NCBI GenBank assembly: GCA_030646915.1
Contig: JAUSKT010000011.1
Span: forward strand, 1-37,014
DNA from: a bacterium
Lineage (GTDB): Bacteria; Patescibacteriota; Minisyncoccia; UBA6257; 02-FULL-45-10c
Length of the DNA stretch: 37,014 nt
Direction of reading: 5' to 3'
Below, one piece after another: positions 18,122 through 25,682 of this stretch. The first letter of the stretch is position 1; the number at the start of each line of letters is the position of its first letter. The position numbers were made by a program, and so were the translations under genes. The notes under the pieces are model-generated. The model was not told the origin of the DNA. It did not search any database and saw nothing but the letters and a program-made list of their open reading frames with translations.

Positions 18122-20602
18122 TTAAATACAACGGGAAAACCCGCATCCCTTACAAGACATGCAGCCTTCCGCCATTTCAAGCATATTCCCGCAATCCGGG
18201 CAGCCAGGCATCATTCCAAAATCTGCCATAGATTTTTTCTTAGGAGAAATCTTAGCTGCTGCCGCAACCGCTACCAGCACTTCTTTATTCATGTGCTCTT
18301 CTAAAGTTTCAGTTTTAGCTTCTTCTAATTTTGGGGTTTCTCCGCGGAGATATTTCATATGCTCTTCTAAAATCTGGCCGATCGCATCGGGCAAAGAAAG
18401 TACGGTTCCCTTATTGGTCATTACTGGCATTGGACCGCGAATGCCCTTTATATCTTGGATAATATCATCAACGCTTACCCCGGCGCGCAAAGCCAATGAA
18501 ATCAACCGGCAAATACCCTCGCTTTGTTCCTGGAAAAATCCTCCACTTTTTCCAATCGTAGCAAAAATTTCAAATGGCTCGCGATTCTCGTCATTATTCA
18601 CAGTCACATAAAGATTGCCATATCCGGTTTTAACTTTATAAGTCTGGCCATTTAACACTTCTGGCCGTGGCTTTGGAGAAAATTTTGGAGTTTCTTTGAC
18701 TAATTTCTGCATTGCCTCGGCAGTTGATTTTTCTACGCCCTCGCCTAATTCTGTCGGCGATTTAATATTTTCACCCGTGCCGAGATTTAAAATCTGGACT
18801 TGCCTGCTTCCTTCCCGATAAACCGTACAACCCTTGCAGCCGCCCTGCCAGGCTAAAATATATCCTCGAGCTACTTCTTCGCGCGTAGCAGTATTAGGAA
18901 AATTGATCGTTTTAGAAATGGAATTATCCACGCGCTTTTGAAAAGCAGCCTGAATTCCAATATGGTCATCCGCCGACATATCCATTGAAACTACGAAAGT
19001 GTCCCTAATTTTTTTAGGCAGCCAGTCTAATTTTTGGACGCTTCCGGTTTTTTCTAATTCTTCCCGCGCTTTTTCCAAACTTATTCCGGCTTTTTCTAAA
19101 ACCTCTTTAAAATATTTATTGAAATAATTATATTTATGGCCGTCTTTGTCCTGCTTGGTATACAAAAGCGCAAAATTCGGCTCAATTCCGCTCGAAGTAT
19201 CAAGCATCATAGAGATGGATCCAGTTGGCGCAACAGTAGTAAGCGCAGTATTCCGCCTTTTAATCCCCTGCTCAGCAAACACGCTTAGATTATAATTTGG
19301 AAAGACTCCTTTTTTCTCCGCCAATTCTTCAGACATTGCCTCGCTTTCTTTTTGGATAAAATCCATTAATTTTTCTGCAAGTTCAAAACCTTCTGGAGAA
19401 TTATATTTAACTTCCAGCTGATACAACAAATCCGCAAAACCCATAACGCCCAATCCGATTCGGCGATTAGACCTCATCATGTCAGAAACTTTAGCAACTG
19501 GAAAATTAGAGCGGTCAATTACGTTATCCAGCATGCGGATAGCGCTTCTAGTCACAAATGCCAGCCTATTCCAATTGATTCCATTCTTGGAATCACCCTG
19601 AGTTTGTCGAAGGGCTACCTTGTCTGCAAAAGCCGCTAAATTAATTGAACCAAGATTACAGACGTCATAATGGTGCAAAAATTGCTCTCCGCATGGATTG
19701 CAGGCATCAATCTCGCCAAGTTTAGGCAAGGGATTGGTTTTATTCACGGTATCCAAAAATACCACTCCTGGTTCGCCATTAGTCCAAGCGTTCTCTACTA
19801 TTTCATCAAAAAGCTGTTTTGCCGTCATATCCAGCTCTTCAAAGCCGGTTACTGAACCATTTTTTGCACGAAGCACTTTTCTTGGCTTCATTTTTTCTCC
19901 ATTAAAAGTTGCCAGCCATTGTTCATCCGGCCTATTTGTCACCGCATCCATAAATTCATCAGTCATTCCGACAGAAATATTAAAATTCCTGATTTTTCCT
20001 TCAACTTTTTTACAATTCAAAAAATCTAAAATATCCGGATGATCCACCCGCATAATCGCCATATTCGCTCCGTGTCTGCCCTGCTGTTTAATTACGCCGA
20101 AAGCCTGGTTATAAACTTCCAAAAAAGAAATTGGTCCGGAAGAAATTCCGCGCGAACGTTTTGTCTGCGAACCAGCCGGACGCAAATGGGAAAGAGCAAA
20201 GCCTAATCCCGAACCGGCTTGCTGCAAAAGAGCCGCGTCTTTCAAAGTTTGAAAAATACTGTCCATATTATCCATAATCGGAAGCACGATACAGTTAGCA
20301 ACAAGAGCAGTCGGCGCTCCGGCATTAGTAATTGTCCGGCCGGCAGGAGTAAATTCCTTATTGGCCATTATTTCAAAAAAATCTTTTTCAGTTTTATGGA
20401 CAAATTCATCGCTCGCGCCATAATCCCGCTCCACATCGGCAAGCGCATGGGAAACCCGGTACATCATTTCTGACGGAGTCTCTTTTGAGCCGTCATTTTT
20501 TTCCAACAAAAAACGCTTCCCCATCATTTTCAAAGCGTTCTCTGAAAAGGAAGCGTTTATTTCTTGAAATGATAATTTTTTAGAAGCGTTTTTATTAGAC
20601 AT
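18122..20602 (-). CDS. nrdJ: ribonucleoside-diphosphate reductase, adenosylcobalamin-dependent (class II) type
   Basis: EFTPAGRTITNAG, NCIVLPIMDNMDSIF, GSGLGFALSHLRP, NPCGEQ, VAPTGSISMMLDTSSGIEPNFAL, C-terminal Cys cluster. Confidence 0.92.
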   Translation of the reverse strand: MSNKNASKKLSFQEINASFSENALKMMGKRFLLEKNDGSKETPSEMMYRVSHALADVERDYGASDEFVHKTEKDFFEIMANKEFTPAGRTITNAGAPTALVANCIVLPIMDNMDSIFQTLKDAALLQQAGSGLGFALSHLRPAGSQTKRSRGISSGPISFLEVYNQAFGVIKQQGRHGANMAIMRVDHPDILDFLNCKKVEGKIRNFNISVGMTDEFMDAVTNRPDEQWLATFNGEKMKPRKVLRAKNGSVTGFEELDMTAKQLFDEIVENAWTNGEPGVVFLDTVNKTNPLPKLGEIDACNPCGEQFLHHYDVCNLGSINLAAFADKVALRQTQGDSKNGINWNRLAFVTRSAIRMLDNVIDRSNFPVAKVSDMMRSNRRIGLGVMGFADLLYQLEVKYNSPEGFELAEKLMDFIQKESEAMSEELAEKKGVFPNYNLSVFAEQGIKRRNTALTTVAPTGSISMMLDTSSGIEPNFALLYTKQDKDGHKYNYFNKYFKEVLEKAGISLEKAREELEKTGSVQKLDWLPKKIRDTFVVSMDMSADDHIGIQAAFQKRVDNSISKTINFPNTATREEVARGYILAWQGGCKGCTVYREGSRQVQILNLGTGENIKSPTELGEGVEKSTAEAMQKLVKETPKFSPKPRPEVLNGQTYKVKTGYGNLYVTVNNDENREPFEIFATIGKSGGFFQEQSEGICRLISLALRAGVSVDDIIQDIKGIRGPMPVMTNKGTVLSLPDAIGQILEEHMKYLRGETPKLEEAKTETLEEHMNKEVLVAVAAAAKISPKKKSMADFGMMPGCPDCGNMLEMAEGCMSCKGCGFSRCI
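19594..19616. repeat. short dispersed-repeat-like insertion in frame in the RNR gene
   Basis: CACCCTGAGTTTGTCGAAGGGCT; encodes ALRQTQGD on the minus strand. Confidence 0.65.
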
Positions 20603-20698
20603 TGTTATAAAAGTATTTGTATACCTTTAATTTTAAAGGTTTCTTAAATTATGAGCAAACATTTCTGTGGATATCTTTTGTCTATCTTGTCGCAAAAT

Positions 20699-20728
20699 AA
20701 AAACTGCACCCTAGGGGGTGCAGTTTTT
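20699..20728. terminator. intrinsic terminator after ftsZ
   Basis: AAAACTGCACC ctaggg GGTGCAGTTTTT. Confidence 0.85.
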
Positions 20729-21899
20729 ATTTCTTTTTCTTTCTCAAGAATGTCGGGATGTCCCAGACATCGCTTTTTTTAGGAAGCTCTTGCTTGACCC
20801 TTGGCCGCGGTTCATCCATATCTTCTTTTTCTTCTTTTCTATTTATTAATAATTCTGGCTGTTTTCTTTCGGAGGCAGTATTAAAAAGATTTGAAAGCGG
20901 AGAATTTCCCGCGCCTTTTAAAGAAGAACCATTAAAACCAGTGGCGATAATCGTTACTTTTAATTGCCCGGCTTTCATTTGGCGGTCATGATAAGCGCCA
21001 AAAATAATTTTAGCCGATGGATCCACCGCTTCAGAAATAATTTTGGCTATTTCATGAATCTCATTCATCCGTAAATCCTTTGGCCCAGAAACTCCAAATA
21101 AAACTCCTTTTGCTCCCTCAATTGAAACTTCCAGTAATGGCGAATTTACTGCTTGCATAACCGCGGTCATCGCGCGATCTTGGCCGGAAGATATGCCTAT
21201 GCCAACCAAAGCTGATCCGGCATTTTCCATAATTGCTTTTACATCCGCAAAATCCACATTAATAATTCCTGGCATTGCGATTAACTCGGCAATCCCCTGC
21301 ACGGCCGAACGTAAAATATCATCAACAGCCTCAAAAGCTTTAATCAAGGTAGTATCTTTTTCAATAATAGTAAATATCCGATCGTTGGGTACAACTAACA
21401 AGGTATCCACCTTATCTTTTAATTTCATCATTCCCTCTTGGGCAATCCGGCTCCGTTGCGCGCCTTCAAAAGAAAAAGGCTTGGTGACAACCGCAATTGT
21501 TAAAGCTCCCATTTCTTTTGCCGCTTCCGCAACTACCGGCGCCGCGCCAGTGCCAGTTCCACCGCCAAGACCAGCAGTAATAAAAACTAAATCTGCTCCT
21601 TTAATAGCTTCAACGATCTCTGCCCTTGTTTCTTCCGCGGCTTGCCGCCCCAAATCCGGATTCATACCAGTTCCCAATCCTTTAGTAAGATTTTTCCCAA
21701 TATGAATCTTTACATCCGCATTGCAAAGTTCTAAATCCTGAGTATCAGTATTAATAGCAATAAAATCCACGCCCTTAAAAAGCTCTTTTCTCATTCTTGA
21801 AATCACATTGCCTCCCCCTCCGCCAACGCCGACAACTTTAATCTTCGCCATCTCATGCCTTAATCCGCTATTATTTTGTTTTTTATTTTTTACTGCCAT
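20727..21899 (-). CDS. ftsZ: cell division protein FtsZ
   Basis: GVGGGGGNVISRM, FITAGLGGGTGTGAAPVVA, NVDFADVKAIM. Confidence 0.98.
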   Translation of the reverse strand: MAVKNKKQNNSGLRHEMAKIKVVGVGGGGGNVISRMRKELFKGVDFIAINTDTQDLELCNADVKIHIGKNLTKGLGTGMNPDLGRQAAEETRAEIVEAIKGADLVFITAGLGGGTGTGAAPVVAEAAKEMGALTIAVVTKPFSFEGAQRSRIAQEGMMKLKDKVDTLLVVPNDRIFTIIEKDTTLIKAFEAVDDILRSAVQGIAELIAMPGIINVDFADVKAIMENAGSALVGIGISSGQDRAMTAVMQAVNSPLLEVSIEGAKGVLFGVSGPKDLRMNEIHEIAKIISEAVDPSAKIIFGAYHDRQMKAGQLKVTIIATGFNGSSLKGAGNSPLSNLFNTASERKQPELLINRKEEKEDMDEPRPRVKQELPKKSDVWDIPTFLRKKKK

Positions 21900-22009
21900 C
21901 CCGTTTAGAAAATTAAAACTAACGTCTTGCCGACTAAAGACTTCCGATACTGCTCTATAAAATTATTGCTATATAAAAACATATTTATTAATTTTCTAAC
22001 GGGATTATG
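21898..22009 (-). repeat. family I (NPVR) inverted-repeat element, copy A
   Basis: ATCCCGTTAGAAAATTAA...TTAATTTTCTAAACGGGATG on the minus strand, from the ftsA stop to the ftsZ start. Confidence 0.9.
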
Positions 22010-23228
22010 GTAAAAGATCTTTAAATAATTTTTTTATCCAACTGCCTCCTGAGCTCCCTTCGCCAAACATCCTATCTCTGCCCCACAAGACTAATCCCAA
22101 CGCCCCTACAAATTCAGGATCTTCTGATTGGAGGCTCATCTCGCCGCTTGGCATTTCAATAGAAGAACTGTCTGGAATGCCTATTTGCGCGGGCAATTCT
22201 AATTCATCTTTTACTACATCAACAATCCCTGGAATTTTCGAACCTCCTCCTACTAATATAGCACCTACAGGCAATTGCCTAGCCTTCCCAATTAATTTAA
22301 GTTCATTATTAACAAATTCAAAAATTTCAGCAAGCCGCACTTCAATAATATCAGCAATCAATCTTCGGGAAACCGAAGCTCGGGCATTAGAATCAATTTT
22401 TTTTAAATCAACATTTTCTCTTCCTGAAATCCCTTTAGGGGACGCAGAACCAAAAGTTAACTTGACTGCTTCTGCCGCCTCTACCGAAGTTTTTAAACCA
22501 ATTGCCAAATCATTAGTAATATTGCCGGAACCGATTGGGAAAACCGCCGCATGGAGTAATTTATTTTCTTCATAAACACAGAGGCTGGTAGTGCCAAAAC
22601 CAATATCAATCAAAACAACGCCTAAATCTTTTTGATTTTTAGAAAGGACGGATCGCGCGGAAGCAAGTGGAGAAAAAATTAAAGCGCCGACAGTTCCGCC
22701 AGCCATTTCAAGGCATTTGGTAAGATTTTTTACCGACGGGGAAAAAGCGTCAATAATTAAACTATTTACCTCTAGCCGATTGCCAATCATTCCCAATGGA
22801 TCGCGAATATCACCGACTCCGTCAACTATAAATTCTCTAGTGATAGCGTGAAGCACCATCCGATTCGGAGGCAAATTAATCGCCTGAGATGCTTGCACTG
22901 CCCGATCAATATCGTCTTGATGAATTTCATAGTCCGCCCGGGAAACCGCCACTATCCCCTTAGAAGCTTGAGTATGAATATCTGCTCCGCCGACGTTTAT
23001 AAAAATATTTTTTAAGGCATTACGGGAAACTTTTTTAATCTCGCTAAACATTATATTCAGCGACCGGGTCATTTCTCCCAAGTCATCTACATTACCCTTG
23101 CGCATTCCGCCAGAAGGGGTTTTTAAAATTTTAACCAATGATAATTGGCCGTCATTTTTGACCTCTGCTATTGCTGCCTTTAAATTACTAGAACCAATAT
23201 CTAAACCAGTAACAAAATTTTGAGCCAT
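22005..23228 (-). CDS. ftsA: cell division protein FtsA
   Basis: GLDIGSSNLKAAIAE, VVLIDIGFGTTSLCVYE, ILVGGGSKIPGI. Confidence 0.95.
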   Translation of the reverse strand: MAQNFVTGLDIGSSNLKAAIAEVKNDGQLSLVKILKTPSGGMRKGNVDDLGEMTRSLNIMFSEIKKVSRNALKNIFINVGGADIHTQASKGIVAVSRADYEIHQDDIDRAVQASQAINLPPNRMVLHAITREFIVDGVGDIRDPLGMIGNRLEVNSLIIDAFSPSVKNLTKCLEMAGGTVGALIFSPLASARSVLSKNQKDLGVVLIDIGFGTTSLCVYEENKLLHAAVFPIGSGNITNDLAIGLKTSVEAAEAVKLTFGSASPKGISGRENVDLKKIDSNARASVSRRLIADIIEVRLAEIFEFVNNELKLIGKARQLPVGAILVGGGSKIPGIVDVVKDELELPAQIGIPDSSSIEMPSGEMSLQSEDPEFVGALGLVLWGRDRMFGEGSSGGSWIKKLFKDLLP

Positions 23229-23241
23229 AAAATTTAATCGA

Positions 23242-23643
23242 CTAGCCGAGAATGGCTAGCTTAGAAAGTAACTGCCCCTCTTTCTTTTCCATACTAATTC
23301 TATCATTCTTCTTTTCATGGTCATAGCCTAGAATGTGCAAAACTCCGTGGACCAGCATCAAATTCAAATCTTCCTTATGTTTTTGAATATATGCCAGGTC
23401 TAAATACACTTCTCCAAGCTTATTGCCTGGAAAATTTTTCGGCGCTGTAAAAGAAAGCACATTAGTGGATTTATTTTTCCCGCGGAAACGCTTATTCAAA
23501 GACTGCATCCTCTGGCTTTTAATCAAAAAGACTTCTGCTAGTCCCCTTTTAGGCAAAAATTTGCCAAGTTTCTTGGAAATTTTTCCTAATTCTTTTGCCG
23601 GCATTGCGGCAGATTTATCTAAAACTATTACTTCTAATTTCAT
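23242..23643 (-). CDS. ybeY: endoribonuclease YbeY
   Basis: NKRFRGKNKSTNVLSFTAP, LMLVHGVLHILGYDHE (HGxLHxxGYDH). Confidence 0.96.
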   Translation of the reverse strand: MKLEVIVLDKSAAMPAKELGKISKKLGKFLPKRGLAEVFLIKSQRMQSLNKRFRGKNKSTNVLSFTAPKNFPGNKLGEVYLDLAYIQKHKEDLNLMLVHGVLHILGYDHEKKNDRISMEKKEGQLLSKLAILG

Positions 23644-23773
23644 CCCGTTAGAGACAGGTCATCTTTAGATGACCATAACTCGGCCGCCTAAATAACTCCT
23701 GACGATTAATTATTAATACAAATTTTTGATAAATACTAAACATAGTTTGATTGTCTCTAACGGGATTCATAGA
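23642..23773 (-). repeat. family I (NPVR) inverted-repeat element, copy C
   Basis: ATCCCGTTAGAGACA / TGTCTCTAACGGGAT 15-bp arms; mini-ORF MNPVRDNQTMFSIYQKF...TCL* ends 4 nt before the ybeY ATG. Confidence 0.88.
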
Positions 23774-23797
23774 ATAGTAAAAGTATAGCAAAATAAA

Positions 23798-23942
23798 AAT
23801 GAAACTCCACAGCCTGAAGGCTGTGGTTTCTTTATATCGCAAGCTTCGCTTGTCTAGCACTACACCTAGGTGTAGTGCTAGATATGCCAACTATCCCCGG
23901 CCTTTAGGCCAGGGTTTTAGTAAAGTATTTCGGCATATAAAA
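23798..23942. repeat. family II palindromic element, copy 2 (145 nt)
   Basis: GAAACTCCACAGCCTGAAGGCTGTGGTTTC, near-perfect 40-nt palindrome centred on CCTAGG, third hairpin CCCCGGCCTTTAGGCCAGGG. Confidence 0.9.
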
Positions 23943-23963
23943 AACGGCTTATAAGCCGTTTTT
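23940..23963. terminator. intrinsic terminator
   Basis: AAAAACGGCTTATAAGCCGTTTTT. Confidence 0.85.
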
Positions 23964-24215
23964 AAATTCATTTTTCAAAGGTCTATATCCAAGCCATTTA
24001 TACAATATCCATAGCAAGGCAACCGGCCAGACAACCATCATTTTCAAAAGATTAGCTTCCGATGTTCCAATTTCTTTCTGCAGTTCTTCCTTAATTAGAA
24101 GATCTAAAACTAATTTCAAAATTATCAATCCAAAAGACAGATAAGCCATAATCGCTGACATTCCTATAACTAAATAAAATAACAATGATTGAACAAATAA
24201 AGGAATCTCTGGCAT
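23949..24215 (-). CDS. hypothetical membrane protein
   Basis: 88 aa with hydrophobic helices; terminator at its 3' end. Confidence 0.6.
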   Translation of the reverse strand: MPEIPLFVQSLLFYLVIGMSAIMAYLSFGLIILKLVLDLLIKEELQKEIGTSEANLLKMMVVWPVALLWILYKWLGYRPLKNEFKNGL

Positions 24216-24267
24216 ATTTAACTTTAAAAGCTGTTTCTGTTAAATATTCTAACTAATTAAAATTATT

Positions 24268-24391
24268 GAGTCAACTACCACGCCGTTACGGACGTGGCTT
24301 GAAATAGGAATTCAAGCTGATGCCTGTCCGCCTTCGGCGGATCCTATCCTTCTCCAGCCTTACGGCTAGGGCTTGACGGAGAAGTAGTCAA
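24268..24391. mobile_element. non-autonomous IS200/IS605-like end or remnant (tentative)
   Basis: Hairpins CCACG..CGTGG, TCCGCC..GGCGGA, CTTCTCC[AGCC..GGCT]GGAGAAG, then GTAGTCAA at the right boundary; no transposase. Confidence 0.4.
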
Positions 24392-24427
24392 ATAAAAATT
24401 TAAAACTATTCGTAATGCAACAACAAA

Positions 24428-24445
24428 AAGCCGCACAAGCGGCTT
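24428..24445. terminator. hairpin next to family III copy D
   Basis: AAGCCGC acaa GCGGCTT. Confidence 0.55.
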
Positions 24446-24485
24446 ACATTATTCCCCAACCAACTCCCATAAAAAGAAAAATTAA

Positions 24486-24633
24486 AAAGACGCCATTATA
24501 TTTTGTAGAGAAACTCCGCAGGCAGAAAAAGCTTGTTATCCCGCTACGCGGGATTTTTTCTGCCGAGGGGTAGCGGGCTTTTGCCGCTAGAGCAAAAGAA
24601 CCGCGGTTCTCATAGAAATATAATGGCGTCTTT
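24486..24633. repeat. family III structured element, copy D
   Basis: 18-bp perfect outer arms 24486-24503 / 24616-24633; GCCGAGGGGTAG core at 24562-24573; two inner stems. Confidence 0.85.
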
Positions 24634-25072
24634 AAGAAACTAATTTTTCTTTCACTACCTCACTTATCATTTTCCCATCCGCCTTCCCCTTCAATTCTGC
24701 CATTACCGCTTTCATCACCAATCCCTGATTGCTTTTATCAGCAAGTCCAGCTAAAACTTTCTCTACTACCGTCACCACTTCTTCTTTAGACATTTGCTTC
24801 GGCAAATAAGATTCCACAAATACAAGTTCTTTGCGTTCATTCTCCGCCAAGTCCGACCGTCCTCCTTTTTCAAAAGCCTCAATTGATTCTTTTCTTTTTT
24901 TCGCTTCCCGCCGCAAAACCTCTATTACCTCTTCATCGCTCAAAACCGCGTCTTTTCCTTTTTCAATTGCCCGATTTTTTACAGCAGCATTAAGCATGCG
25001 TAAAACTCCGAGCTTTTCGGCATTCCCAGATTTCATCGCTTCTTTTATATCTTGTAAGATCTTTGATTCCAT
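24632..25072 (-). CDS. GatB/YqeY domain protein
   Basis: DIKEAMKSGNAEKLGVLRMLNAAVKN...KQMSKEEV...KGKADGKMISEVVKEKL. Confidence 0.95.
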   Translation of the reverse strand: MESKILQDIKEAMKSGNAEKLGVLRMLNAAVKNRAIEKGKDAVLSDEEVIEVLRREAKKRKESIEAFEKGGRSDLAENERKELVFVESYLPKQMSKEEVVTVVEKVLAGLADKSNQGLVMKAVMAELKGKADGKMISEVVKEKLVS

Positions 25073-25077
25073 TTAGC

Positions 25078-25287
25078 TTAAACTAAGCCTAATTTTCTCG
25101 CTTTCATTACTTCTTTTTTCTTTTCATCCCGATACATTGCCGCTAGTTTTCTTTTAGAACGATTTTTAGGCCGATGGCGAAAACGCCGTTTTTTTGCCTC
25201 ACGTAAAATACCGCTTTGCTGAACTTTTTTAGAAAAGCGGTACATCAATGAGCCAATTGTTTCCCCTTCTTTTTTCTTTACTTGCAT
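25078..25287 (-). CDS. rpsU: 30S ribosomal protein bS21
   Basis: EGETIGSLMYRFSKKVQQSGILREAKKRRF. Confidence 0.93.
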   Translation of the reverse strand: MQVKKKEGETIGSLMYRFSKKVQQSGILREAKKRRFRHRPKNRSKRKLAAMYRDEKKKEVMKARKLGLV

Positions 25288-25313
25288 AGGTTGTTATTAT
25301 TGCAGATTTATTA

Positions 25314-25679
25314 TTATTTATCAAGACTCGGATGAGGCAGGATATCAATATCCTTTTTATTATTCCAACCCCCTAATAAATGAAGATGCAAATGGTCAAT
25401 TACCTGCCCGCCCTCTTTGCCAACATTAAAAACTAATTTATAACCTTTTAATCCGAATTTAATAGCCAATTCTTTAGCAGTAAAAATCAGCTTAGAAATT
25501 ACCTCTTTATGATTGCCTTCCAGATGAGCTATGGATTGAATATGTTCTTTGGGAATCACTAAATAATGAACCGGTGCCGATGGCTGTATATCTTTAAAAG
25601 CCATTACCTCCAAATCTTCAAATACTGCGCTTGATGGAATTTCCTTTTTAGCTATACCGCAAAATACGCAAGTAGTCAT
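25314..25679 (-). CDS. HIT family (histidine triad) protein
   Basis: CVFCGIAKKEIPSS, GGQVIDHLHLHLLGG (HxHxH). Confidence 0.97.
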   Translation of the reverse strand: MTTCVFCGIAKKEIPSSAVFEDLEVMAFKDIQPSAPVHYLVIPKEHIQSIAHLEGNHKEVISKLIFTAKELAIKFGLKGYKLVFNVGKEGGQVIDHLHLHLLGGWNNKKDIDILPHPSLDK

Positions 25680-25682
25680 TTA

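Noticed and set aside
21193-21705. 170-aa plus-strand ORF
   Set aside because: Antisense to ftsZ; an artefact of codon composition.
23648-23890. 80-aa minus-strand ORF taken as one gene
   Set aside because: It spans two separate repeat elements; only the last 40 codons match the family I mini-ORF.
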